Assembly: GCF_002234675.1 (NCBI RefSeq)
Contig: NC_019866.2
Span: 2,346,583-2,410,582 of the forward strand
Reading direction: 5' to 3'
Origin: Oryzias latipes
Taxonomy: Eukaryota > Chordata > Actinopteri > Beloniformes > Adrianichthyidae
Length of the DNA stretch: 64,000 nt
The position numbers and the translations under genes were made by a program. Shown one piece after another: positions 12,419-25,249 of this stretch; position 1 is the first letter of the stretch; the number at the start of each line of letters is the position of its first letter. The notes under the pieces are model-generated. The model was not told where the DNA came from. It worked only from the letters and a program-made list of their open reading frames with translations, and did not search any database.

Positions 12419-12438
12419 GCATTCTGGGAAATGAAGTT
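12419..12438 (-). promoter_or_regulatory. ZNF143/Staf-like promoter motif
   Basis: Read on the minus strand the site is AACTTCATTTCCCAGAATGC, one or two bases off the known ZNF143 consensus AACTACAATTCCCAGAATGC. It lies 168 bp upstream of the arl6ip1 ATG, in the divergent arl6ip1/srrm2 promoter region, where such sites are common. Function is inferred from position and match only. Confidence 0.65.
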
Positions 12439-12530
12439 CTATGCTTCTCTGCACACCGACAATTGTCCTTTTTAAAAGCAATTAAATAAAACACATCCAT
12501 ACATTTAAAAATGTCCCTTCGCTATGTCCA

Positions 12531-12531
12531 A

Positions 12532-12598
<67 letters not shown>

Positions 12599-12599
12599 A
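12531..12599 (+). repeat. (AAAT)n microsatellite
   Basis: About 17 near-perfect tetranucleotide units between the two divergent genes. Confidence 0.95.
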
Positions 12600-13080
12600 A
12601 ATAATAGTAAAAAACACGTTTGTTAGAAATAAGGAAATTTAAAAAAGTGACTCACGTTTCCTTTTAAAGGTTTGAGTTAAAAATTCAAAATCGTCTTTAA
12701 CGTACTGAATATTTTAGAAACAAATTCAAAATAGACAACAGAAAAGTGCTCACAGATGAAAGTAAAATATACAATTTTGTAAAACAATTTTAAAAATATC
12801 ACTAGCTGAATAATATTTCAGAAAAAAATGGATAGTTACACATTTTATTTTTCAATTTTAATATGGTTTGATGAAACGCTTCTAAACTTTTAAATGAATT
12901 CATTACTAATGGGTTTAACCTTTACTTCAGTATATCAGGAAAAAATAATACCTTTTAGAATTTTGTTTAGTATTGTGGCTCAGTTCACTTTATTACAAAT
13001 TAATGATAAGCAAATGTAGTTAATAAATGCATTACTAAACTACGCAATTCTCATGAACATCAATGTTCCTACTATTATCT

Positions 13081-13345
13081 TACGGCACTTGAACGCATCA
13101 CGGTTTGGACGACTGTTGAACGTGTGACGTAGTTTTGTCTTCCTCTCACTTATGCCGTGGTTGAATTGAGAGCTATCTGGTTGCTAACAGTGCTAAGAGT
13201 GCTTTTGTTCTAAGGATACGGTTGTTTTGAGGATCAATTCGACCAATTTGACAGTGGAGTAAGGTATCAGACGCAAAGTTTAAGTTGATATAAGTTCGGT
13301 ATTTTCTTTTAAAAGAAAGAAAAATCGAGCGAAACCTACAAATTG
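13081..13345 (+). promoter_or_regulatory. Promoter and probable noncoding exon 1 of the srrm2-like gene
   Basis: A CRE-like TGACGT lies at 13125-13130. The likely first exon ends at 13345, just before a good donor (ATTG|GTACGT). The next exon starts at 14329 after CTCTGCAG, only four bases before the ATG. The transcription start is not visible and the exon limits are inferred. Confidence 0.5.
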
Positions 13346-14332
13346 GTACGTAGCTGTTATATTAGCATGCTAGTTAGTTAGCTAGCTAATGCGTGAATTC
13401 TACCTGTTTAATTTATTCAGGCCTTCTTGGATAATTTATTTAAACATAAAACGTTAGTATAGCCTAGAAATACATTTTTTGTAGTATTTCTGATGACATT
13501 AGTGAAGTTTTAAAGTCACTTACAGCAAAAGGCCTATGTCTGCGCACGTGTATTATAGTCGAAAAAACAACACTTTCCTCGTAAATGCAACTTAACAGTG
13601 AGTGCGCACGTTTTCTTGAGTCTCCGGACTCCTTACTATGTGTGTTGAAGGCTGATTATCATTCGAGCCTGTACGGTAAACTCGGCTCACCAGATTGTTA
13701 CCCAATTGTTGTTGCTGGGAGAGTTTCGTTTTGTGATGCACCACTGATTTCACACTTTTAGGTTTGTTTTTTTTTCTTTTATGGTTTATTTTTAAAATCA
13801 GTTTTTTTTACAGATTAAAAATACCAAGCGATCTTGACAAGGGAATCGCCACGTCTGCCATTTTAAAAAGAGACATGCGTCAGATAATGATATGGAAACC
13901 GTAATCCACTGTATTCCCATGTTATTTGTTTGAAGAAAATCTAAAACGGGTTAAAATAATCTGCTGCTCTGCCACATTGCATTTCAACAGACCTTGAATG
14001 TTCTGATTCTGAGTTTAAACTAAAATATACAATATTTCTCTTTCCTGGATAATAACGTTTTTTTCTCTGTGTATCCACAATGTTTACTTTATCAGGTTAT
14101 AAAACATTAATGGAGATAATAATAAATGGAATAGATTGGTTGATATATTTGCATCATTGGCAAAATGAGACAATCCCTTTTACTGCCCTTATTTTATTAG
14201 TATGCAGGTCGTCGCAGATGTGTGTGGAAGTTCAGTTCTGCAAACACTTAGGAATGAAAGATTTTCCTTCACAGGAATTTGTAAATTTGGGATAAAGTTA
14301 GGTTCAGCACCTCTTTTTTCCTCTGCAGAGCC

Positions 14333-17300
14333 ATGTACAATGGCATCGGCCTGACGACTCCGCGGGGCAGCGGCACCAACGGTTATGTGCAGCGCAACCT
14401 GTCGAGTGTGCGGGTCAAGCGCCCGCGGGACGAGCGCGGCGGCGAACGAGATGAGAAGGACCGGGAGAGGCTGGAGAGTCAGCTGAACCGGCAGCCCAAT
14501 GCGGACATCCTGGAGCATCAGCGCAAGAGGCAGCTAGAGGTCAAATGTGCTGAACTACAAGACATGATGGAGGAGCAAGGGTAAAGAACTACAAAACCAT
14601 TTTAGGATTATTTATCAATAAGTTTTACATCATTAAACAGACTTTTTGTCCATTACTATATTCCTTTTTCATGAAGGATTGCTGTTTTTATTTTAGAATA
14701 GAATATTTTTGTTGGGAAAAAACGTGTTTGATCTGAAACTGCATATTAAGGTAGCTATGGCTTGTCTCTGTTGTTTGGTCATTCAGGTATGCAGCAGAAG
14801 AGATTGAGGAAAAGGTGAACAGTTTCAGGATGATGCTTCAGGAAAAGGAGGAGCCGCCTCCCTCCAGCACTCAGAAACCAACGTAAGGACTTGATCTGGA
14901 ATTCTGGCATCGCACTTAAGCTACGTACACACAGGGCAGGTGTTGCACGGTCAAGAATGCGCTGAACGCAGGTTCTTGGATGCACTTTTTGCATATAGTG
15001 GCGACAGTGGCTCAGGTGGTTGAGCGGGTCGTCCAATGACCGAAGGGTTGGCGGTTCGATCCCCGCTCCCACCAGCCAAAATGTCGTTGTGTCCTTGGGC
15101 AAGACACTTCACCCTCCTTGCCTCCAGTGTGGCTCCACTGGTGTGTGAATGTGTATGAATGATCCCGGTGATGGTCAGAGGGGCCGTAGGCGCGAAATGG
15201 CAGCCACGCCTCTGTCAGTCTGCCCCAGGGCAGCTGTGGCTACATCAGTAGCTACCATCACCAAGTATGAATCAGGAGTGAATGAATAATGGACACACTG
15301 TAAGCACTTTGAGTGTCTTGAAAAGCACAGATAAATCCAATCCATTATTATTATTATTATTATTATATGATGTTCACACTGGGCCAGCGCTTCTTGATCG
15401 TAGCGCATGTGCTCACAGTCGCTTGGTGCGAAATGTCGAAGGGGTGTAAATCTTGTGGATCTAGCTCCAGGCTTCTTTTTTTCACATCTCTTTTCCGATA
15501 TATGAAAGACTTGGTGTCATATAATTATGGCCAGGCACTAACCCCGATTATTAATTTTCAATGATTATAATGATCAATTTTCAAACGGTTGGTACTTCTG
15601 TGAATTAAGATGGACGCCTTCCATGGGAGTCACTACCAAGTCAGAGTCCCTGATTGTTCAACCTGAATGGCTGTGCGTTTTGTCTTAAAAATGTCCTTAG
15701 CGACGCACAAACACGAGAGTTTTGAACGCGGAAGCCTGAAACATGCGTTTACACAGACTTTTCATTGGAAGTGGTCGTTTAAACGGGCATTGTCGAGGCC
15801 GGTGTGTGAACGTGGCATTAGACTGATCCCAATAGAGTTTGTTGCTTGAACTTCAATATGTAAACCTGCGGTTAACCGCGACACAGCGCCGCCTGCTGGT
15901 TCATCACCGCGGTGATCAAAAATCCCACACCGTCACAGCTGGTGGCTGGTGTCTAAGATGTTTTTCAACCAACCTGCCACTGAAGCCCTTCGGGGGCTGG
16001 AGTTTGACGCATCTGCTATAAATGAAAGCAGGTGAAGCTGCAATACATCTATAAGTGTCAGCACCCATGGACTTTCATGGCTTATGTGTTTATCTGGACT
16101 TTTCAATGCGCTTTGTTTATGACTAAAGTGGTTTTTCTGTCCTCTCAGGGTGACAGAGACTCATGCCATGGCTGCTGCAAACCAGCAGAAGAACGACCGT
16201 CTCCGTGCTGCTTTTGGCATCGCCAGCGACTACGTGGACGGATCGTCCTTCCACGCCGATCGCAAGGAGAAGGAGAAGGAGAAAAGAGAGCAGGAGCGTT
16301 TAGAGAGGGAGAAGCTGCAACAGCAGAAATATACGTGAGAACAAAATCTGTTCTTTAAGCTTTCACATTCTCTACTAAAGGACTAAAGTGCGAGGGAAGG
16401 CTTAGTATCTGAAAAAGGAAACCTTTAGGGTACTCTGTTTTATATTAATTTAAGCTATCATAACAAATGAATATAAACCAAAAAAATATTGGAATAAAGT
16501 CGTTAAATGAAGAGAAAATAGTTTAAATAGGACTAAAAATATTACAAGTTATGAGATAAAGTTGTATATTTATGCTTTAAAAAGTCCTAATTTTACTCGG
16601 AAATTCTTTGATATTTTTTTTTTTCAAAAATAAAAAGTTAAATTTAGCTTTTAAAATGTTTCAACAAAGCCAATTGAAGGTGTTTAATTCAGAGAAATGG
16701 GATGAAAAAGGGCGGCTCAAGAATCTCATTGAATCTGGTTTACTTTTTATTTTTGCTAATGAACAACTTTAATGAAATCAAATGAAATAAAAAATTTATG
16801 AAATTATTTTATGTAATGAAATTACATAAAAAGCACAACTTTTTCCTTGTAACGTTTTTAAATCATATACATCTTTATATATCCTTTATATATCTATCTG
16901 ATTTTTATTCTTTATATATTATTCTTTTAGAATTTGGAGTTTTTCCCTCCTAATTTCACGAGTTTTCTCATATTTATCTTTCTTCTTTTATGGTGACCTT
17001 TTTAATGCAAACAAATCCTCACTATTTCAGCTCACAATTTACGACTATTCTAACCTTTTTACAGGTAGAATTAGTCTGAATCAGAAGCTAAAATTTGTTC
17101 ATAGGTTGAAGGCTGCTGTCTCACCATCATTCTTTTCATGTTTATCAGACTAAATAACTTTCAAAGATTTAAAATATGCATTTCTAGTGTATATTTCTGG
17201 AATTTCTGAACATCACTCTCTCCAAATCTACCACCTTTCCATACTTTCATCAAAATCAGCCTAATTGTCGTCTGTCCTCTGGTCTCATCAGACGCCCGTC

Positions 17301-20300
17301 TCCACTGCTGTGAAGAAACTCGGTTGAGAAGCAAATCTGCAAAACAAAGACATGGATTCTGTTTTGTTGCACTACAGCGGTTAAAGAGTTTCCCTTTACT
17401 TCAGTTTTCTAAAGAAAAAAAGGGAAAATTCTGAGAGAAACCACTAGATTTTAAAGGTTAAAGTCTCTTTCAGGCTTAGCGTGTTATTTGTAGGGAAACA
17501 TTTGAGCTTTTTTGTTTCTATGGGACTTTCAGGCGGACGAGTTCATGTATGCCACATGTGTCTAAGCCTGAAAATGATGCGTTTGCCGCTCATTAGAACT
17601 TCTGACGTTTTCGACGTGAAACTGAAATTGCTGGGTGAGAACAGGACTGCATCCGATGTGTGGGAGACGAGGCTGCAGCGGTTGTAGTTTAGTGTTTTCT
17701 GTGACCGTTGGAAAGGATTTCACCCAGGAGTATCAATGAAGTCATGATAAAGTGCATGTTGTTGTGCACACAAGAGCTTAAAGTGGTTAGCTTCTGTTTA
17801 GAAATAAAATAAGACATTAAAAACATGCTGTAAAATCTTCCAATAGCCTTGAAAGTGTTTCAAACCTTGAATGGATTAAAATTGGATGATTCTTGCTGAA
17901 TATTCTTCATGATTAATTGAGATGATCCAGTTTTACTTTATTCGTATTTGCAAAAGGGTTTACTGGAACATTTCACCACATAATACATCTAACATAAGAA
18001 TAAGCATATGATCCTGTTTGTGCATTTGAAGAATCACTAACAGGGTTTTCTACTCAGTCATATGAACTTGTAATTGCGGTGTGGTTTGTAAAGACACCTC
18101 AGTTCCTGACGTCTCTCACTTTGCTTTGGCAGGCTGGTGGAAGATTCGGACGGTTCCGACTCCCCTCCAAAGAAACGCAGCAGGAAGAAGAAGAAGAAGA
18201 ACAAGACCAAGAAAAGAGACAGGTCACACGATGGTCCATGAGAGCAGAGAACGCATGAAGGGAATGAAGAGATGGTCTGACTTTTTTTTTCTTTTTCTGT
18301 AGCAGCTCAGAGAGTTCGTCTCCATCTCCTCACAGAGAAAAGAAATCCAAAAAGAAGAAAAAGAAACGGTACGGCTCTAAAAGTTTCATCCTCCTTCATT
18401 TTCTTTCTATTTCCTCCACGTGACGTGAATCTGTTTTTTCAGAGAGGTGTCAGAGGATGAAGACGACAGGTAGGAGACGCTGCAGCTCCTCAGCTGAGGG
18501 TTCCTGTCTCTGGAGTTCATCTCAACTGATTTTTCTTTTCTGCTTTTTTTTTTTTTTAGTGGTTCAGACGAGAAGAAGAAAGTCTCCAAAAAGAAGAAGA
18601 GAAGTAAAAGTCCCCCAAACAGAAATGCGGGTCGACAAAGGAGTGACTCCTCCAGCTCCGTTCAAAGGTGAGAATAGATGACGGCTTTCTCAGACTTTAA
18701 CCGTTTGACCAAAAAATGGCTGTCAGCACAGGTGTCTATGAAATAAATAGTAGTATTTTAGTTATTTGATAAGTCAAAATGACAAATGGAGTTTTAGGAA
18801 CTCTGTAAGTTGATCTCCAGCCATTTTTGTTGATTTATGGACTTTTTTTCTTCAATCAAACTTTAAATCAAAGCTCTTGAATGTCTTCTCCTCAGCATCA
18901 GCAGCACGTCTCCGTCTCCTCCAAGGCTGCGGGAGAAGGGTCAAACTGCCAAGACAGTCGATGAAGGTAGAAAAGGGAGACCGGCAGACAGGAGGAGGGG
19001 CAGGTCTGAGGAGCACAGCCCACAACAGCCTCCAGGGGACGGGGTAAGACCTGCTTTTTCCTCTGCTCCAAAACCCGGATGTGGGATGAGGTGTGGACGT
19101 TTGTACGGATGCTGACTTCTTCTCCCTGCAGAGGAGGAGCCATATGGAAAGAGAGAAGGAGCGACACAGGGAAGCAGAGAAACCCAACAGGAGACACGAC
19201 TCCTCATCCCCATCTCCCCCTCCACAGGCCACGGAGAAGGAGAAAGGAAGAAGATCTAGAAGTAGACAGAAGGATAGCGACAGAGGGAGGCGCTCCAGAA
19301 GTAGAGAGATGCAGAAAAGGAGGCGTTCAAGGAGCATTGAGATGCAGAAAAAGAGGCGTTCAAGGAGCATTGAGATGCAGAAAAAGAGGCGTTCAAGGAG
19401 CATTGAGATGCAGAAAAAGAGGCGCTCAAGGAGTACGGAGAAGAGAGACAAGGCGAAGGAGGTTGTACCTCAGAGGACCAGACATGACTCGTCGTCGTCG
19501 TCGCCGTCTCCTCCTAGACAAGAAGTGAGGAAAGAAAGAAATGTAGAGTCTGCAGGGGATGGAAACAGAAAAGTGAGACGGGATTCCTCTTCTCCTTCGC
19601 CTCCGCCTGAAAAAGAGAGGACAAAGACGCTGAAGGTACCAGAAGAGACCCGGAAAAGAGAAGCGTCTCCACACCAGCAGAGGAGCGACAGAAACAGGAG
19701 CAGACGTTTATCTCGTGGCTCGGTGTCACCTGCCTCCCGCTCTCCAGTCAGCAGGGTCCACCAACGGGAGCAGGAGGATAAGAAGAGTCAAGTAACAAGC
19801 AGGGACAGATCCAAGGAGAGGGACAGGTATCCCAACAAGCAGAGGGAGGCGGAGTCTAGTAGAAGCAGAGAGGAGGTGCAGCCTCCCTCCTTTGCAGACC
19901 GATCAAAACCTTCAGAGAGACTGCGAAGCGACCGCGCCGAGACGACTGAGAAGCAGCCAAAGACGAGAAGCCCTGCAAAAGAAAAGATGTCTGAGGACAA
20001 GCCCAAACGGGTGGAGAAACGAAGAGAAAGCAGCAGCAGCAGTGGGAGCAGCAGCAGCGGGAGCAGCAGCAGCAGTGACAGCGATAGTGACAGCTCCTCA
20101 TCTTCCTCTTCATCTTCCAACTCTTCTGCGTCCTCCAAAGATCAGGATGAAGCTCAAGCATCTGGACCAGCAGCGATGAAACGAAACAGTCCCAAGAAGA
20201 AGGATCTGGCTGCCATCGGGGCAGCAGTTCAGAGGTACATCACCAACGGCAGAAAGGAGGCCGCTGCCCCCGAAGGAGCAAACAGATCCCAGACAGACAG

Positions 20301-23279
20301 CGGAGGAGAGCGGCGTGAGGGGGAGAGGGCTCCCCGCAGAGGCCCTGCAGAAGAAACTAGGCCCCCAGCTAAAGGACAGGAGCGCTACAGTCCCACACAG
20401 ATAGACAGCCCCAGTTCTGCACCGTCTCCACCCAGCAGAGCGGACGACAGAGTCAGGGGCAGGTCTCCACCTCACCAGGAGAAAGGTGGTCCGAGGGAGC
20501 GAGAAACCAACAGGGATGGAGTCAGAAGAACTATGAGACAAAGCCCTCCCGCCAGAAGGTCTCCTTCTCCCCCACAGAAGACCTCAGCCCACTCCCCACC
20601 TCATCGCACACCACCAAGGCAGTACCAAGAACCCCCACCTCGGTCCAGAAGAGCTTCTCCTCCTCCAACTTGGTCGGAGCGGGAACGAGAGAGGCAAAGG
20701 GAAAATGAAAGACGAGTCAGAGCCGTCAGGAATTCAAGGTCCAGAAGTCCTAGGAGGCGGGTCAGTTCTAGATCCAGAAGTCCAAGGAGGCCCATGAGCA
20801 CTAGAAGTCCAATAAGACGCATCAGTTCCAGATCCAGAAGTCCAAGAAGACCCGTCAGTTACAGGAGTCCAAGGAGACGCTTCAGTCCAAGACCCAGGAG
20901 TCCAAAGAGGACCATTGGTTCCAGGAGTCCAAAGAGACGCATCAGTTCCAGATCCAGAAGTCCTAAAAGGCGCAGCAGGTCCACATCCAGAAGTCTAAGA
21001 AGACCAAGTCCCTTTGTCAGGTGGGTCGCAGCGCCACGCTCAGGTCTGGAGCTGCAGGTGTTGCTGCTCCACCCATGAAGGTTTTATGTGTGGTTTGAAA
21101 GAGTGAAACCAGCAGAGTAAAACAGGAGAGCCTTCCTGCTTCCAAATACAGGAAAGCTGCATTTAACAGACAAAACCAGGAGTCTCTTCTCCAAATATGC
21201 ATTTATTGTGACAGTTGTTCCCACAGACCATAATCATGATGCAGATTATTCAGCAATCGGCTGACTAACGTCAAGTTGATGCTGCTAATAAAGTTGTTCA
21301 GTGGGTTCACATTTACTATCATATCCAGAAAATCCCAGTTTTTTTCTGACTGTGAATGAATTCAGGGTTTTCTCACCGACATCCCCGTTAAACCCCCTAA
21401 CCTAAGATTAGCAGTGCAGCAAAAATGGTGAGCAGTGGTTTAGTTCCACGAGCTGCAGCAGATGTAAACAATGTTTACATTTTTATTCATCTGTCAGGTT
21501 ATGGAACGTTTTATGACTCTTCTGTTAAACAAACCTGAAGTAAAAAAAAAAACCTGAAACGGATCTATTTTGGTTTATTGTATCAAACGTTCTGGGATTA
21601 TTTCTTTTTTTTCGTATCCAGCACTTGTTTGATAAAAAGAACAAAATTGTTTTTCTGCACCTGAAACCCAACATGGTGACTGCAGGCGCGTTGATGTGGG
21701 AGTTTCAGACTGACGCTTGTTGTTTTCCTCCTCCAGGTCCCGCCGCTCGCCGTCTCCTCCGCAGCGCCGCAAACTGAGCCGCTCGCTGTCCAGAGAGAGG
21801 GACAAGCCAACACAGAGGGACGCACCTCAAGAAAGGGGCAGGGCCAAGGAGCCTGTGGTCACGAAAGGCGCTCCACAACCCAGCAGATCCTCCTCCTCCT
21901 CGTCTTCCTCCTCCAGCTCCTCCTCCTCTTCGTCCTCGCCCTCTCCGTCACCACAGAGGGGGGACACAAAAGGAGCGGCGGACGCGGAGCGGATGCCGGC
22001 TCGGGTGGAGGCAAAGCAGCCGGACGGGGAGCAGAAAAGTCGGGCTCCTCCCAGAGACTCCTCCCACCCCCCAGCCCCAAGCAGGAGAGTCGCGCCGGCA
22101 GAGTCGCGGCGCTCTGATCCCACCGCAAAGTCTCCATCCAGCCAATCAGAAAGCAGACAGCTGGCGCAGGCTCCAACCAGGAAGCTGTCGCCGCCCGCTG
22201 GTCAACAGGCGCCGGACCTAACGGTCAGGAAGACCAGTTCGGCAAACGGGAAACAGGCCAAAGTGAACCAGAAAAGCAGCAGCAGCAGCAGCTCTTCTTC
22301 ATCCTCCTCATCGTCCTCGTCCTCTTCATCTTCATCTTCGTCCTCCTCGGACAGCTCAGACTCTGAGGAAGGTCAAGTCAAAGGGTGAGCAGACCGACGT
22401 TTGCATCTCCGGTCTGGATCTCTGCAGCTCTGATTCATAAAACTCTTCTTCACAGGAAGCCGGTGAAAGCCCAGAGCTCTCCTTCATCCTCATCCTCCTC
22501 TTCTTCTGAGGACGAGAAGAACACAAAGAAGAAGAGGTACGCGATGACCGAGGAAGCTACTCTTCCTGCTCTTTTTATGTAATCTGTAGTAGTTGTTAAT
22601 TTAACTGGAGAACATTTAGTTTGGTTATTTCATGTTTTGGTGATCAAGGATTTTGGTTTTTTAATATTTTGAGTTCCTCTGAAAAAAGGCTCATTTTCAT
22701 TCGTTATTTTAAAAGATTTTAGGTTTAAAAAACAAACAAATCGGATAATGGCAGCTGGACAAAGACATAAAGACCTCCATCAGTGACTGTTCCCGTGTCC
22801 GTTAACAGATCATTCAGATGTTCACGCCACTAAGTCAGTTTGTGTTTGTTTGACACCGGTCCGCTCGTGTTTGAAGTTTTGTGTTTTCCCAGCAGCCCTT
22901 CTGCGCGTCAGCGCGTGCCGGCCGACTCCCTCAGGGATTCCCGCTCGCTCAGTTACTCTCCTCCACGCCACGTGAGAGCTGCGCGCTCCCCGCTGCCCAA
23001 ACGCAGGTATGTGTCCTCTCCGACGCTCCGAGCTGCTTTTTTAGTACCTGAACCGGTTTGAGTCGCATGACTGGATTCACATGGAATCGGTGACATGTAG
23101 TTGTCCAAAACAAATGAAGTGTTATTTATGTTCTTATAGTTTAAAAATGTTCTTTAAATGTCTGAAATGCTTTCATTTAACTTCATTTTGCCTCTAAGAA
23201 GAGTTTCTAAAGCAGCGTTTGTGTTTCTGCCCGCAGGACCGACAGCAGACGGTCACCGGGCTCCCGGCGGAGGACCTGA
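14333..23279 (+). CDS. srrm2: Serine/arginine repetitive matrix protein 2-like splicing factor
   Basis: Nuclear spliceosome-associated SR-rich scaffold of the SRm300 type, whose N-terminus docks on the spliceosome. Thirteen coding exons: 14333-14580, 14787-14882, 16149-16334, 18133-18222, 18306-18368, 18443-18469, 18560-18667, 18896-19043, 19132-21020, 21737-22384, 22456-22536, 22893-23006, 23237-23279. This gives about 1246 aa, shorter than the human protein. The N-terminus MYNGIGLTTPRGSGTNGYVQ is nearly diagnostic of SRRM2. A cwf21-type domain spans about residues 65-105, followed by RLRAAFGIASDYVDGSSF. The rest is disordered RS, polylysine and polyserine sequence, including an 11-aa tandem repeat. 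It ends SRRSPGSRRRT. All junctions keep frame. Small exons 4-8 encode basic tracts and look suited to alternative splicing (inference). Confidence 0.93.
14999..15366 (+). mobile_element. tRNA-derived SINE in srrm2 intron
   Basis: The head resembles pol III boxes (A-like TGGCTCAGGTGGTTGAGC, B-like GGTTCGATCCCC). The body carries CTTGGGCAAGACACTTCACC, and the end reads TTTGAGTGTCTTGAAAAGC, then a (ATT)n tail at 15348-15366. This is the layout of abundant fish SINEs with a LINE-derived 3' end. The lack of obvious decay in the boxes suggests moderate age. Confidence 0.8.
19303..19440 (+). repeat. 33-bp in-frame coding minisatellite in srrm2 exon
   Basis: Tandem 33-bp units encode RRSRSIEMQKK. 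Three are near-perfect and are flanked by diverged units. Because each unit is 11 codons, copy-number change keeps the frame. It lies in the large RS-rich exon. Confidence 0.93.
21105..21305 (+). repeat. Dispersed repeat, copy 1 (srrm2 intron)
   Basis: Shares ordered blocks with 30060-30225, for example CATTTAAYAGACRAAARCC, CAGGAGTCT and CTAATAAAGTTRKT. The family is unknown. Confidence 0.55.
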
Positions 23280-23575
23280 GTCCACACGGCGGCCACGCCC
23301 CCTCCTTCCTGTTCTGTGTTCAGAGATGGGCATCGGCGGTCTAATGCAGGCGTGTTTGCTCTGCAGGGATGGACGGCGGCTGCCACTTTTTTTCATGAGC
23401 TGAACTGGAAATATTCAAAAAACCGTCAAAGTAGCCCTGAAACTGTCCTGAACCGATTGTTCTCCTGTAGATATGAGCCGTCTGAAATTTGGTTTTATCA
23501 CGTAACTGATTTGTGACTCCAGTGTAATGTTAGACAAATCTGAATTGTGGTTTATTTCTTTGTTGAAAGTCATAA

Positions 23576-23581
23576 AATAAA
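23576..23581 (+). other. Polyadenylation signal of the srrm2-like gene
   Basis: AATAAA about 300 bp after the stop codon. Confidence 0.75.
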
Positions 23582-23599
23582 ACTTAACTGTACATTTTA

Positions 23600-25060
23600 C
23601 ATTTGTGGATCTCTTTTGTGTCCTTTCCGAAGCACTCCGGGCCGAACTGGAGGATGTTCTCTGTGGGAGATGCTTCTTCTCTGAGGTTGTGTTGAAAATC
23701 TGTCTGTTTCCATGACAACAGTCCTTTTAAAGAGGGAAAAGGTTCATCTTTTGAAGACTGAAAAGTTGCTGTTTGCAGACATTAAGAATTCGATAACTGA
23801 AGATAAACTTTAGTGACGGGAAAGACAAAGGCCAAAACTTTAGCACATTCAATTTCTTTAACTCTCACTGTGGTTCAAAGTACAGAAAAGATCAAGATGC
23901 AGGCGTGCACACGTGAACATTTCAAACTGGAAGTCAGTCAGAAAAAATAAGGACAGTAGTTCAAGTGAAAATGTGCTGACAGAGGAAAATAATTAAAAAT
24001 CTAATGATTGGACGGACTCTGCACCTTAACTATTTTCCTTTTCTGTATTCTTTCAAGCCCACCTGCCCCGTCTGAAGGTCTCTCCTGAGCCATGGTCAGA
24101 ATTAATGGCAAGTCTCTTTAGATCTGCACAAATTTGTCTCCCAACACATGCATCATTTGCAGAGATGATAAAATATTTAAATACACATCTATCTGTCTGG
24201 TTTGGGATTTAGTTTCCAGATTCCAGCACATGGAAGCTGCTCATTTCTGCCAAAGTTATTGGGATAAAACGCTTTGAAAGGTTTCAGACCTTCTACACAG
24301 TTGAACCATGAGGCTCCACTTGTTTTTGTGTCTCCATGACTTGTTTTGACAGAAATCTGAGTCATTTGTTGAAACTGTGCAGGAACAGCAGCAAAAGAAA
24401 TGGCAGATTAAGAAAAAGGATGAGGCAAAGGAAATGTGTTTTCAAGTGAGTTTCTGCAGATTTTAGAGAGAATGAATCAATGGGAGAAGGGAAAAAAACA
24501 TAATTCCTGTTTGTATAAAATACAGAAACGCAATGTCAGCACTGAATTGTGTTTTTGATTTAGTAATTATTGCACATTTTCTGTTGACAAATACTATTTA
24601 CAGCTTGTAACTGGTTATCTGTAGTTGATAATGTTTAAAGCTGAGCAGCATTGATTCATGAGAAACACTTACATGCAACAAAACATTGGAGCAAACTCTT
24701 TATTGGTCATTTAAATGTGTTTAATTGAATATACATTGTTTGTTTATCGTTTATTTTTAACTGCAGTGTAGACCCATGAAAAACAGCAATGTTTATGTAT
24801 GTCAAGGATTTGTTCTAATAAATAAAGTTAACTTTGACTAATTTACCCACGTGACATTTAGTGACAGTACCGGTGACTTGGGAAACGTGGGTTCTGAGAA
24901 TCCAAATGTATTTATGGATATATTTACCTTGTACTATAATTAAATTTATTCAAACTTTTTTTATACTACAAGTTTAACCGGTCAATTGTAAATATTTAAG
25001 TAGCCCGTGTGTGTTGAGCGGGTTTGCCAAAGCTGCCTCCTTGTGGATAGTGTGGGATTT
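23600..25060. other. Spacer between srrm2-like gene and rab35
   Basis: AT-rich. No exon, RNA gene or repeat family was recognised. Several AATAAA sequences near 24820 have no attached gene. Confidence 0.4.
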
Positions 25061-25063
25061 TCC

Positions 25064-25249
25064 CACGTCACGTGAAAGCAGCATCAGATGATGAGAGTGG
25101 CTCATCAACAGTCAGGTGTGGCCGCGGCGGAGGGGAGCCTTTCAGCCCGCAACGCAGCCCCGGAGCTCCACGGAGACGAGTCACCCGTCCCAGCCGGACC
25201 TGGAGAGCGTCCGCCGCCGCCTAAGCGTTCACGCCAGCGGGAAACCGAG
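25064..25249 (+). promoter_or_regulatory. rab35 promoter / first noncoding exon with palindromic E-box
   Basis: TCACGTGA at 25068-25075 is preceded by CG, giving a near match to the CLEAR element bound by TFEB/TFE3-type factors, and also a USF/MITF-type E-box. A GC-rich stretch follows and ends in a donor (GAG|GTAGGT) at 25249. The next exon probably starts at 25952 and carries the ATG at 26434. Exon assignment and factor identity are inferences. Confidence 0.5.

Noticed and set aside
12531-12599. Possible CRISPR-like array
   Set aside because: It is a simple tetranucleotide repeat without spacers, and the genome is a vertebrate.
15000-15080. tRNA gene
   Set aside because: A- and B-box-like sequences belong to a SINE head; there is no complete cloverleaf and the element has a SINE body and tail.
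18852-19451. 199-codon minus-strand ORF with LLERLFFCIS repeats
   Set aside because: It is the antisense shadow of the srrm2 33-bp repeat and RS-rich exon; there is no independent start context or splice support.
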